Source of the DNA: Ligula intestinalis
Taxonomy: Eukaryota; Platyhelminthes; Cestoda; Diphyllobothriidea; Diphyllobothriidae
NCBI GenBank assembly: GCA_036362985.1
Contig: JAYGXS010000007.1
Location: forward strand, 11,727,590 to 11,791,589
Direction of reading: 5' to 3'
DNA: 64,000 nucleotides
Position numbers and translations under genes: made by a program
Shown: positions 12,267-21,735 of the stretch, piece after piece
How positions within the stretch are numbered: the stretch's first letter is position 1
Layout of the letters: every line of letters begins with the position of its first letter
Notes under the pieces: generated by a model
The model's database searches: none
The model's input: only the letters and a program-made list of their open reading frames with translations
What the model was told of the DNA's origin: nothing

Positions 12267-13146
12267 AGTCACTGTCCCCACACTATCCTGACGTGGAGCA
12301 CACGGCAGATCTCGACGAAGACGATGGTCAAGTGATCGTACAATTAAGCGTGATAGTATTAGCTGATTGTTCAAAACGCAAGGGACGTCTGCATTTTCTT
12401 AATCACGCCCTGTAACTCGCATCTTTGTTGTTAATCCTATTAGTGTACGAGGAGTGCGAGGTTGAAATTCGAGACTTTAATGAGCGATCACACTAAAGTT
12501 TATGGAATGCCTTAATACTTGAAAAGTTTGATTATCAAATCTGGTGACTAGTTTTGCCATTTTGTTGATTAAAATATGGTTGGATTTTATCGAATGAACT
12601 CAAAGCGTCCGGCTCAGTTTAGTCAAGATGTTCATGTAATGCAACATTGTTGACGGTGTGTGTGTATCCAAGCAGGAAGGTGTTGACCACGTCAGACACT
12701 GTCCCCGCACCATCCTGCTGCGGAGTACACGGCAGACCTTGACGAAGACGACGGTCAAACGACCGTACTATTAGGAGTGATAGTAGTAGCAGTCGTAGCG
12801 GTGGTAACATGAGTATCAGTAGTAGTCAACCAGACTACTACGGAAGTGTTGGTGTCCCTCTCGAAGCCACCATTTGGGACAGTATAAGCTGATTGTTCAA
12901 AACGCCGGGCGTGTCTGCGTTTTCTTAATCACGCCCTGTAACTCGCATCTTTGTTGTTAATCCTATTAGTGTACGAGGACTGCGAGGTTGACATTCGGGA
13001 CTTTAGTGAGTGACCACACTACAGTTCTTTTGGAATGTTTTGTTACTTAAACTGTGTACTGTTTGGTTATCAAATCTGGTGACTAATTTTGCAATTTTAT
13101 TCGTTAAAATAGGGTGAGATTTTATCAAATGAAGTCAAAGTGTTCT
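12267..13146 (+). repeat. tandem duplication, second copy with a 107 bp insert
   Basis: Copy 1 is 12267-12608 and copy 2 is 12698-13146. Shared strings include ACGGCAGA, TTAATCACGCCCTGTAACTC, TAATCCTATTAGTGTACGAG and TCAAATCTGGTGACTA, at high identity by eye. Copy 2 carries extra sequence at about 12778-12884 containing AGT and GTA-rich text. No conserved ORF spans the unit. The function is unknown. Confidence 0.8.
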
Positions 13147-13270
13147 TCTACGTTCAGTCCAGATTTTAATGCGCAATGCAAATTTACTAACTTGTTTTCA
13201 AAAACTACCTAGCACCTTATATTTCAGTGTATGTAGTTTGTGAAAATGTATTGGAAAACTCAGATAACTT

Positions 13271-13303
13271 AGAAGAAGATGAAGAAGAAAAAGAAGAAGA
13301 GGC
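13271..13303 (+). repeat. GAA/AAG-rich microsatellite
   Basis: Imperfect run of GAA triplets. It sits just upstream of a PLE-A terminus relic whose own tail is TTCTTCTTCT-rich, so the run may have arisen from such tails. Confidence 0.7.
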
Positions 13304-13339
13304 ACAAAAGGATGGTGTCATTACCGGAACAAGAATTTT

Positions 13340-13460
13340 ATTTTCCTGACCCCTATCTGCGCATGGCTCTTACTATCCCATGGTTACCTATAATTAAGGA
13401 TTCTCGACAGAATCGGAAACGTCTTGTTACAGCGATCACATCTTCTTCTTCTGGGCTGAT
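13340..13460 (+). mobile_element. PLE-A 3' terminus with HHR-like hairpin (family 3)
   Basis: Copy of the same terminus as at 3.9 kb: CCTATCTGCGCATGGC, GGTTACCTATAATTAA, stem II GGAUUC (13398) with GAAUCG, then GAAACGUC, then a tail ending in CATCTTCTTCTTC. GAAAC and GUC are intact. The CUGANGA strand has decayed to AUAAUUAA. No coding part is attached. Confidence 0.65.
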
Positions 13461-14689
13461 TTCTGAAATTCACATATCTTCTATTGACAATCAGATAAGT
13501 CAACCAAAAACTTTTTACCATTCTCATATAATGTAAATAATAAACAACAAACTAAAGTAAGCTTAAACCGAACTAAGACGAATACTACTAAAAGTTAGCT
13601 CAGGATTATGGGCTAGGCGTAGCTAACGTAGACAACCAATGTAACTTCTACCAATGTTAAAATAAGTCTGAAATGCGTGTTCCATTAGAAATTATTACTA
13701 AGTTGAAGTCGGGAGATGGATTATCATGTGATGCAGTTACATGGTATATCAGATAGACCAGCATGCCTGCTCTAGAGTGCGTGTCGTTTTACTCACCGGC
13801 AGGTTTCACGATCTACAAAAAGGATCTGTCGTTAAATTTTTGTGAGGAAAACGTAAGATTTCTTGGGCTTATTTGCATGTTTAGGACAAATGTAAAATTT
13901 GGTTTTTTAAAAGACTGCTTTATTCCCAAAAAATGTTGGGTTTTATCTGCCCTTGCAGTTGCCCTTACGGGTTTACAGTCTAAAAATTGTATGCTCATGA
14001 CTAGTTTTTCACTCTTTTCATTAGAATATACCACTGTAGCCTATGAATATCGGCCCAAGTATTCATATCAGCTTGCCGTTTGCAAATATAGGAGCTATAG
14101 ACTCGGACTAATTTATTTCAGGGTAGATATGAATTGCTGAGAAAATATGAATGAAAAAATAGCGTTTTGACCAGGAAACCCATGGGGAATGCTTGTAGAC
14201 ACGCTGATGAGCCAAATGCCTTGCAGCTGTACCATGTTATGAGATAATACCAAAAAACATGCACCAACAGTATTGTGTAGCTGTCAACCCAACTTCTCCA
14301 TGATACAGAAAACTTTTGGCGTGAATATTAACTGTGTTAGATACTTTATAAAGCACCGCGATAGTTCGACCGTCGTGTTCGACGATATCCGCTACGGGCT
14401 TAACGAATTGAAGCACTCGGTGACTGTAGCCCAAAAAGAAAAAAGTAGTTAAGGCAAACTGGCCGAGTCTACCCTTCTCTCTGACCACTCTCACACTTAA
14501 TTCCGGTGGTTCAGACAGAGTCAAGCAGGCCGAAAATATTTTTCAGGGGGCGCAGGCGGCTGTCGCGACAAACACTTAACACGCGTACCAACAATACGTC
14601 TCGCTAGGTATGCCCCCGACAGGGAGCGCCAACATAAACGGACACAGACGATGCGACGCGAATGCACATTGTCTGGTCCCAAAAAATTG
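13461..14689. other. unassigned stretch with an unrecognised 125-codon frame
   Basis: The plus frame at 13763-14140 is open for 125 codons but has no recognisable domain, no repeat partner and an almost equal-length shadow on the other strand. I do not call it a gene. The rest holds nothing recognisable. Confidence 0.3.
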
Positions 14690-14870
14690 CCCCATTAGAA
14701 GCTCTTTTAAAACCGAAAGCTTAACTTATTTTAAGTGTAAATTCAAACACTATTTTACCCGCCATAAAATGCGTGCGTAAAAAGGATGCTTGCTTATGTT
14801 TTCTAGAGGATGTAGTTTTATTTGTAAAGGCACCAAAAAAAACCGTTAAAAAAGGCCTAGTGTTTAAGTT
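14690..14870 (+). repeat. composite scrap: foldback inner arm plus orphan tandem unit
   Basis: 14700-14755 (CTTTTAAAACCGAAAGCTTA and the following AT text) matches the inner arm of the TA foldbacks. 14760-14870 (ATGCTTGCTTATGTTTTCTA and AAGGCCTAGTGT) matches the 9.4-11.1 kb tandem units. The juxtaposition raises the possibility that the tandem unit derives from a foldback element interior. Confidence 0.5.
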
Positions 14871-15806
14871 TTTCTTCCTTCAAGTGCGGCTGTGATTAGT
14901 CACTCCGCGCGGACGATGCTCACGCGAAGGCTCACCGCCACCCACGAGTGCACTTGTACCCACCGTCTACGCCCTTCTGTCTAGCCAATCACCAGTCAAG
15001 GTCGACATAAACAAAGTCCACTCCCGCCGTCACCTCACTTCAGATGCGCCCCTGTGGCCTGCAGCTGCTAGCTTGTCTTACAGTCAAATTTCTACCACCT
15101 TTTCTCCATTCCTTCTCTACGGCATAAACGGTTGCTTCCACTCTGCCCTCTCATGATTTCTCGTCACCCAATGAACCGGGTCTGAAGATTGCAGTCGCTT
15201 GGGCTTTAATTACCTAACCCCCTGCGGCAGGGTTTCTGTGAGCGACTGCAGGAGCATGAATTCAAAGGCTGGCAACCTGTCATTTCTGAAATATCATAAC
15301 TTCCAGCATCAGTAAAAGAATGTTACTGATTAATAACGCTATTTTGGCTTTTTGAACAACGTTTCATGAGATGGATCACTGATTTTAATCACGTTGACTG
15401 TCCGTTGAAAGCGCTTCTAGGGTAGTCTGCTTGCACAATCAAGAGACACAACTTACCTGTCGACTCTATCCTCTTTGGTGTACGGTCCAGCTTGGCGCGT
15501 TTTAACCTGATGCCAAACCTGGAAACCTGATTGTACCTTTATCAGAAAGAAATTGCGTCATGGCAGTTGCAAATTCAGTAACTGGTAAGTCTTATGTTGC
15601 AATCCACATAACACCGCGGCCATCGAGGTGGCTACTAAAATATTTTTCCACCGACTTTTTAATGATATAAAAATAATATAGTTTAAAATATTTGATGGAT
15701 ATTCACTGATCGCCAACGGAACTCAATCTTCCTCGCCGCCTTGGGGCTCATTCTTGAGGTCCACTAATAGCCGCATAGTGGCTAGTAGTCTAGGCAGATA
15801 GCATTC
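14871..15806. other. unassigned stretch
   Basis: No ORF with a domain and no recognised repeat. It is moderately GC-rich near 14.9-15.1 kb. Confidence 0.4.
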
Positions 15807-15827
15807 ATATATATATATATATATATG
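15807..15827 (+). repeat. TA dinucleotide repeat
   Basis: Run of about ten AT/TA units marking the left edge of the 15.8-16.3 kb composite. A matching run lies at 16281-16300. Confidence 0.9.
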
Positions 15828-16087
15828 GAACAAAGGTGCTCATCCGATCTATCTGGTAAGGGCACATACTTGTCCCGGAAGTGCCTTGAGGCTCGTACTT
15901 GAGCGATATCAGGCTTGTCGCTTAGCGACCTCAGAATATGATGGAGTGATCTGACAAAGACAAGGGAGACCGGAATGGCCATTTCTGGCTTGTTAGCCGT
16001 CATCAGCCAGTCAAGTACGAGCCTCAAGGCACTTCCGGGACAAGTTTGTGCCCTTACCAGATAGATCGGATGAGCACCTTTGTTCCA
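15826..16087. repeat. 77-bp inverted repeat enclosing a hammerhead motif
   Basis: Arms 15826-15902 and 16011-16087 are inverted copies that I read as differing at a single position. Between them are 108 bp that hold, on the minus strand, a SINE tail with an HHR (15968-16012). High arm identity suggests recent origin or repair-based homogenisation. Transcribed RNA would make a 77-bp stem closing on the ribozyme. The arm sequence is not found elsewhere in the window. Confidence 0.85.
15968..16012 (-). ncRNA. hammerhead-ribozyme-like motif in SINE tail
   Basis: Best-preserved SINE motif. Minus strand order: stem I GACUGG, core CUGAUGA, an extra C, stem II GGCU with AACA loop and AGCC, an opposing A, GAA, the palindromic stem III AUGGCCAU, cleavage-site U, then CCGGUC. 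GACUGG pairs with CCGGUC over six positions (one G-U). All three helices and both core strands are present. The C and A at the base of stem II do not form the usual G-C, which could lower activity. The family comparison is to the schistosome Sm-alpha SINE-like repeats and PLE hammerheads. Confidence 0.75.
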
Positions 16088-16103
16088 TCATATTCCCGAT
16101 CAC

Positions 16104-16280
16104 AACTGACAAAGCAACGAGCCCGTGGCGCCGAGGTAGGGTGGTAAACCCAATGACCAAAGGTCAAGGGTTCGAATCTCGGGGGTTCCGACCCCTGAGA
16201 TTGGGTATGACTAGCTGATGACGGCAAACAAGCCAGAAATGGCCATTCCGGTCTCCCTTGTCTTTGTCGGATCCACTCCA
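16104..16280 (+). mobile_element. tRNA-derived SINE with embedded hammerhead motif
   Basis: tRNA-like head with an A-box-like stretch near GTGGCGCCGAGG and a clear B-box GGGTTCGAATCT (16168-16179). It is followed by a GGGTATGAC linker, the HHR at 16209-16253, and the tail GTCTCCCTTGTCTTTGTCGG ending at a TA run. The same order is seen at 19.5 and 62.0 kb. It would be transcribed by RNA polymerase III from the internal promoter and mobilised by another element's reverse transcriptase (family knowledge). The last 65 bp are inverted relative to the minus-strand SINE tail at 15.95-16.01 kb. Confidence 0.75.
16209..16253 (+). ncRNA. hammerhead-ribozyme-like motif in SINE
   Basis: GACUAG, CUGAUGA, C, GGCA-AACA-AGCC, A, GAA, AUGGCCAU, U, CCGGUC. 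One stem I position is mismatched (A against C) and one stem II pair is weakened (A for U). Core strands are intact. Confidence 0.7.
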
Positions 16281-16300
16281 TATATATATATATATATATA
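16281..16300 (+). repeat. TA dinucleotide repeat
   Basis: Ten TA units directly after the SINE tail. In this family the end seems to prime simple-repeat growth. Confidence 0.9.
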
Positions 16301-17000
16301 AAGGCAGTTCCGCCTTGTGTTACAAGGCTAAAATGCTAGCTGTTTTCTCAAAGGTTCATAAAATCTTCTGAAATAGCTTAATTTACGTTGTTAAAGGAAG
16401 GGAAGTGATTCTCAACGGGAGGATGGCTGATGAAACCATTCCGAAATGACTTCTCTATGAGTGCACCGCAGTGATCACTCGAAGGTATTGTGCATAAAAA
16501 CTGTAAAAACACCTTAAAAACTATACCTAGGTGTCTCCAAATTAACCAAGAGACCAGACAAACACTAGTTTTGAGCAGGAATCCATACCGAAATGCTGCA
16601 GAGCTGCAGAAGCTACTCTCGAATTTGATCACTCAGAGCAAACTGGCAAGCGTTCGAGCCTCATTCCCCCGTAGCGAGGCCCTTTGTGGGTGTTCCTCGT
16701 TTTAGCAGACGTCGGTGAATTGAAATGAATTAGCCATCTTAATATCGAAACTACCCATCAATCCGTGTGTAAACCAAAACCCACGTCGGATTCGCAACCG
16801 GGGCACTTCTTTCAGCTGCTGGCAGTCCTAACTCTACATATCCATGGAAACGGAGACACGATCAGAATTTGAGGGAAACCCACGGCCAGCGCCATTGCGG
16901 CCACACATTCAAATCACACCTCTCCCTGGTCCACCACCTGTTAATTCATCCTATGAAACCGAGGAACTACCCATCTGGATCGTAGACCAATGCTCTAGAC
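16301..17000. other. unassigned stretch
   Basis: Short overlapping frames without recognisable domains. Nothing else seen before the hAT-like element. Confidence 0.4.
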
Positions 17001-17242
17001 CAGAGGTGGTGAACCTTTTTGACTCAGAGCTAAAAAAGCAAATATGTGGAAATACATTTCTGTGAGAGCCATATAATATTTTTAAAGATTGAATTCCGCT
17101 ACAGGTCTCTGCAGTGGCACGTCATCGGAGGAACCAAAGTCACAAAATCGGAAGTTTCTTATTCCACTTTTATCTAAGAGAGCCAGATGCGAGCGCCAAA
17201 AGAACCACACTTGGCTCGCGAGCTTTACGTTCTCGAATCCTG
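17001..17242. mobile_element. hAT-type MITE with 8-bp target duplication
   Basis: The left end CAGAGGTGGTGAACCTTTTT and the right end, inverse of CAGGATTCGAGAACG, resemble hAT termini (CAG at both ends, a GGTG..AACCT block, and a GGCTCGCGAGC block near the right end at 17213-17223). Flanking octamers CTCTAGAC (16993-17000) and TTATAGAC (17243-17250) agree at six of eight positions and fit the hAT target preference centred on TCTAGA. At 242 bp it cannot encode a transposase. Long minus and plus frames crossing it are chance. Confidence 0.7.
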
Positions 17243-17250
17243 TTATAGAC

Positions 17251-18910
17251 ATTAACCTTCGACCGCATATTTTTATACCTCGAGCACCTTTTGGGCCGTA
17301 CACGCACGTACCTACGCGAATATTCGCCGAAATAGCCCACATCCCGAAAGAGCACCCCGTTCCTACACAGAAGCAGGGATTTTTATGGACATAACTGTAC
17401 ATTTTATGACCATTAAGCACACACACACCAATCCAGCAATGAGATTAACAACCACCGATAGTCATGGGTGGCATTTTGTACTTGCTTTTATGCGGAGATG
17501 TGATATGCGAGAGCCCGGGAAACCCATAATTGCCGCAGCCCACTAGCTAACAGTTTTGTACCGGCCACTGATGCACAGGAGATGTAAGAGAAATCGATTG
17601 AAGTCGATATTCAGGAGGAGGGAGTCATCATTTATGATCATGGTAACTCGGATGCGACTGAACCTATTGTAAGCCAGTTGATACCTCGCCACCAAAAGGA
17701 TCCCCAAGTCACAAGTCTGGCAAGACTGAACTCAAACAGCTTTACCGCTCAAAAACCTGCACGGTGGTACCGTGCACGACAGCCAGCCACTTAGGAGCAA
17801 AAGTGGGGACTCGACAAGTTTAGGCTGTAGAATGAGTAATCAATCGGCTGCCACCAATCAAATGAGGCAGAATTATCGATTACCTACGCGCGCACACGTG
17901 GCGAGTTGACACCGAGCGTGCAAAAGAACAGTAGCGCGCAGTGAGCGAAACTCAGCGCACGAATAGTAGCGTGATTCAGCATAGTTGCTCTGAGCAACAG
18001 ATGCCTACAGATCCACCACACCGCGCTCCTAAGGGCGAGCGGATGACTCGCCCGCCCTTCAAGTGCATGCGAGACTTCAAAGAATCCTCCTCGCTGTGAC
18101 TTTCATGATACTTACAACTTCTGTGAGAGGGCGGTGGGCAGGTAAGTCTGGCCAGTCACTGCGCGCTGTCCATTTCCTAATCAGTTGGGCAAAGAGATTG
18201 AGCATGAGACTGACCTGATTCAGATCTAGAACGTTTTCCCCACTGCAGAAACAAAAACATTGCTCTTTGGACTACGATAAAACACTGACAGCCACGGCTT
18301 ATCTGGTTGCCAATCGAGCGCATAGTGCACTCTTCTCCAGAAATGAAAGCCATAATGCATTCTGCCTGTGATATTCTCAGCTGCGTGGGATAGGCGTCCT
18401 CTTCATTAGGGAGGCTGCTACGTCTGGTGATGTGAGACAAGTCTGAGTAGAGCGACATATTTGTTAGGATCAGCCAGCTAGCAGGCAGCCAACATGCAGG
18501 TAGGGAGCCACGCTCACGGCAGGCTATCGATCAGCCTACACGCAGCGAACACACATTGGCAAGCAATCAATCGGTAATTTTAAATTTAAAGCTGCAGACA
18601 GCCCTTGAGTCCCAAGTCAATCGTGTCGCTCCTCACACCAGGACACTATCTGATTGGCCCGATGGACATGGCTGTACACGCATTTGTTACCTTAAATCTG
18701 TTGTGCTACTTACGCTCAGAGACTTCTACCTTTGCACACTTCTTACGTGTTCTTCCTTGGGAACTCAAACAATATGTTATTTGGTGCAGACGTCTCAGCT
18801 TTGGTTACATTTAGAACATGATTGGTCTGTTCTTCCAACATACCAACGGCTGCCACCTGCCTAACGGTCAGCTTGACACTTTTGAGTTGACCCAAGTGTG
18901 AAAATCTCTA
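17251..18910. other. unassigned, locally GC-rich stretch
   Basis: About 17870-18180 is richer in GC and CpG than the surroundings. Frames at 18177-18458 minus and 18556-18864 plus are unrecognised. No repeat partner seen. Confidence 0.35.
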
Positions 18911-18993
18911 GGCATTTGGCGGGATTTGAACCCGTGCATCAGAAAAAGCCTTTGCCGGAGGCTAATGCTCTAAAGCTAAGCTACCAAGGCCCA
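18911..18993 (-). repeat. tRNA-like SINE head
   Basis: On the minus strand a GGTAGCTTAGCTTTAGAGC A-box region, a 13-nt stretch in place of the variable loop, and a B-box-containing arm CGGGTTCAAATCCCG. The 7+5+5 bp cloverleaf does not close properly (acceptor ends mismatch), so this is a tRNA-derived SINE or pseudogene, not a working tRNA. A sister copy lies at 19210-19282 and both share the GTTGAC..CAAGTGTGAAAA flank. Confidence 0.65.
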
Positions 18994-19209
18994 CTTCACG
19001 CCATGATTTTAATCACGCTTGGATCAATATAACCTGCTCAACTTTTCGCTCATATGGAACCCACCTATACGGGAGCAAGTTGACTGCCCAAGCAGGATTT
19101 CCTAAGCAATCATCTAGAATCCACCGAAATGACTACTAGGCTGACTTAATTATGAAGTTGGTTTGGCAGATTTGCTTAATTTGAGTTGACTCAAGTGTGA
19201 AAAACTCTG

Positions 19210-19282
19210 GGCCTTTTGCGGAATTTGAACCCGCGCATCAGAAAAAGCCTTTGGCGGTGGCTAATGCTTAACCGCATAGCGG
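19210..19282 (-). repeat. tRNA-like SINE head, second copy
   Basis: Same family and orientation as 18911-18993: GCATTAGCCACCGCCAAAGG, CTTTTTCTGATGCGCGGG, TTCAAATTCCGC. The 5' part is truncated. Confidence 0.6.
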
Positions 19283-19502
19283 TTGGTTAGTCAAGATTGA
19301 GTGCGATAAACGCAGTGCAGTCCTGCTCCAGTAAAACAGCTTCGTGGGCAAAATCACGGTCTTGCGCACCTCGTAGGGCGATGGATGCGCAGTACAGGAC
19401 CAAAAGGAAAAGCACCCAAGGCCACAACGGAATACATGAGTTCTGCCAGCGACTGGTGAATGTTAATCAATAACTGTAAATATCCCACGATCTAAACCGG
19501 CA

Positions 19503-19670
19503 TGACAGCGAGCCCGTGACTCAATAGTTCGGGTGTTAGACTTCTTACCGAAAGGTCGCGGGTTCGAGCCTCCGATGGTACACCACCCGGGGTTGTGTAT
19601 GGCTGGCTGATGACGGCTAATACGTAAGAAATGGCCATTCCGGGCTCCCTTGTCCTTGCCGACAGCGTTT
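19503..19670 (+). mobile_element. tRNA-derived SINE with hammerhead motif
   Basis: Head GAGCCCGTGACTCAATAGTT, B-box GCGGGTTCGAGCC, linker GGTTGTGTATGG, HHR at 19601-19645, tail GCTCCCTTGTCCTTGCCG. Same family as 16104-16280 and 62043-62208. Confidence 0.7.
19601..19645 (+). ncRNA. hammerhead-ribozyme-like motif in SINE, decayed stem II
   Basis: GGCUGG, CUGAUGA, C, GGCU, AAUA, CGUA (stem II right strand changed from AGCC), GAA, AUGGCCAU, U, CCGGGC. Core and stem III are intact. Stem II is broken and stem I has one internal mismatch, so it is probably inactive. Confidence 0.6.
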
Positions 19671-20399
19671 ATCTGCCCAGAGGACCACTCCCACCCACTG
19701 GCCCTTTTGACCTGCTCCGGAGCTAAAATGTCTACCGTCTACTCGATTAGTAAATCTGATCTGTGCCATACAGGCTGGTAGGCGCAGGAATGGCGGCTAG
19801 TTTACAGCAATGACAGACTTGCGCGGCATCTAATTCATTCTCTGTTTCTTCCGCCATCCAGCTGGGCCTGCTGTCAGGACAGAGTAAGGGAGACCGACGA
19901 GGGCACGGTGGTTGATAGACAGTCCGTTCGCAAATGCCACAGATGTCTAGTTAGCGCGAACTGGACCAGATTTTGCCACAAGCAAGAAAGGCATGTGAAT
20001 TCGAGTTCAAGTGAGTGAGAACTGATGGCCCGGGCCACACACGCACACAGCTGAAATCTCCGTCCTGCGAGAAGGACCTCATCCTGCGGTCATTTTTCAG
20101 TCTTCCAAGGTGCGGATTGTAATGCAGAATGCAGGCTTTACAAGCGCCTCGGCACCGACTGTTGTGTCGATGCGGGCCACAGAGTCCACCTCACTTTTTA
20201 ATCCCCGACGCCCTCCCCGCCCCCGAGGCGTCCAAGTCAGTGATCCAGCCAGCATGGCGTGAGGGTGCCCCCGGGGCCAGCCTTCAGCCATGGGCACGCT
20301 GTCCAAAGAACGCACGCTGAACCCCTGGCTTGTCCTTGCTCGGATTTGACACATCCTATCCTAGGGAGCCCCTACACTTTGAGAGTAACAACCCCATCT
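19671..20399. other. unassigned, GC-rich in the second half
   Basis: About 20100-20340 is GC-rich and gives overlapping frames on three tracks, which I treat as compositional. No domain recognised. Confidence 0.35.
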
Positions 20400-20620
20400 C
20401 TCGCAAAAGGCATTTTCAGGAAGTCAAGTCAGGTGAACGAACGTTTTCGATTAATTCATCATCAGGCAAATACAATAATATAAAGGGAGAGTAGAGTCAG
20501 CAAACGTTTAAGCAACCAATCAGCGGTTATTAGGGGGGAGGGCGTGTTGAGAATCAAAGGGCAGTGGGAAGGAGGAACGGGTCATACACTAAGTTCATGT
20601 CACTCAATCGTCTCGTCGCC
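20400..20620 (-). mobile_element. PLE-type terminus with HHR-like motif (family 5)
   Basis: About 200 bp similar on the same strand to 47600-47830. Shared features are GTCAAGT near the right end of the minus reading, CGAAAACGUUCGUU, CUGAUGAUGAA and an upstream CCAATCA..GTTTA region. A GTGACATGAACTTAG block upstream (minus sense) also matches the 32.8-33.0 kb copy. No ORF is attached. Confidence 0.6.
20431..20470 (-). ncRNA. hammerhead-ribozyme-like motif, family 5
   Basis: Minus strand: CUGAUGA, a short stem II region UGAAUUAAUC, GAA, stem III AACG-UU-CGUU, cleavage-site C, then ACCUG. Stem III forms a four-pair hairpin. Stem II is very short and stem I pairs only weakly, so confidence as a functional ribozyme is low. 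Confidence 0.5.
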
Positions 20621-20904
20621 GCTAACTCTACCCTCACTTTATATGATTGTATTTGCTTGATAATCAATTGATTGAAAAAGCGTTTTGTCTACAACCACAA
20701 AAGTTTGCTCTGCCGAAGAAAGGTTTCAAGCAGAAGCGGAATGCCTCTTTAAATTATTCTCCAAAAATGGATACTCACGTAAGTTTGTGTATCGATGTAA
20801 CAGTAGTCCAAGCAAAACGGTATTTTAAATAATAAAACCACCCGGGCACCAAAACATGGCAAACCCTCCCATACGTAAAAAATGCATCTCAGCCTGTCGA
20901 AAGA

Positions 20905-21075
20905 CAAGTAAGAAGACACTAGGATAAACGTTAAGTGGGTCGCCCACGCTGGATACCCCTAGTCTTGTGGTTTCTTTTAATATTATTGGTTAAGGTTTAG
21001 TTTATTATTTAGTTTGAAGTTAAATTTTAGTTTTAATTCATTTTTCAGTTTAATTGGATACCACCAAAGTTAGAT
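20905..21075 (+). repeat. dispersed repeat, copy 1
   Basis: Matches 29545-29690 on the same strand: CCACGC..GGATACC, CTAGTC..GTGGTTTCTT, then TTTAG/TTTAGTT-rich AT text. Class not recognised. Confidence 0.5.
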
Positions 21076-21186
21076 AAATATGTTTGATTGACTACTTTAT
21101 ACAGAAGTAAGCTAACTTAACTCAGCTAAACTTAACAAATCTAACTAAATTAACTACACTAAAACTAAAATAAAACTAATAAACTA

Positions 21187-21310
21187 ATACCCCACCTGCG
21201 CATGTTTCAGACTGTTCTTCGATAACCTATGATTGAGGATCCCCGAGGGAAGCCGAAATGTCAGGAAAATAAAGTCCTTGTTCCAGTGATCGCATCTTCT
21301 TCTTCTTAAC
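21187..21310 (+). mobile_element. PLE-A terminus with HHR-like hairpin, upstream of a PLE-A endonuclease scrap
   Basis: CCCACCTGCGCATGTTTCAG, AACCTATGATTGA, a hairpin GGAUCCC..GGGAAGCC, GAAAUGUC, AGG, and a tail ending in GATCGCATCTTCTTCTTC. It lies 50 bp upstream of the GIY-YIG fragment 21361-21735 on the same strand. PLEs often have a copy of their terminal region in front (pseudo-LTR), which fits this order. Confidence 0.65.
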
Positions 21311-21360
21311 TAATACCATCGGTCCCATAAGACAGAATTCTGGGGCTGGAGGTATTTAAC

Positions 21361-21735
21361 ATGGGCGACTTTAGCCAACACAATATTGAAGTAGCAAAAA
21401 ATGACGTAACTACCTCACGCTCGCAACATGTACACCTTAAGAACAGGGTTGGCTACCTTTATAAAAGCAAGTGTTGTCTGCAAAACCCCTGTGCCAGTTG
21501 TGATGGCGTTTATTTTGGTCAAATTGGAAAATCTATCTCCATCCGCATAAAAAAAACATCACTTAATGGCAAGAAGATCATTTATCCCAGATACCCGTGC
21601 ACGCAGTAGAAATTGGCCATGACTTCGCGTGAGAGAGCACACGAATTGCTGGCACTTGCCCAATCAGAGAAGGCATGCATCAATCGACATGCTGATTGAG
21701 CTGTCACATACAAATTTCTCAAGGGAAACATTTAA
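21361..21735 (+). mobile_element. PLE-A GIY-YIG endonuclease fragment
   Basis: Open frame to 21609 contains RVGYLYKSKCCLQNPC, then CDGVYFGQIGKSISIRI, which corresponds to the GIY..YIG strands and the Arg helix of the PLE endonuclease. After 21609 the reading continues in another frame with HAVEIGHDFA (the conserved TGH-like motif) and then a stop. The subfamily match is to the 36.9-37.1 kb copy (TLETGHKFAWENTRI). No RT part is present. It is a 5'-truncated, frameshifted relic. Confidence 0.75.

Noticed and set aside
13763..14140. 125-codon plus frame as a gene
   Set aside because: No domain, no splice context, and a long shadow on the opposite strand. Left as unassigned.
17082..17426. 114- and 101-codon frames
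   Set aside because: They cross the right end of the hAT-type MITE and have no recognisable content.
18911..18993. Functional tRNA-Ala with GGC anticodon
   Set aside because: The loop would read CCGGCAA with C at position 33 instead of U, the variable region is 13 nt, and the acceptor ends mismatch.
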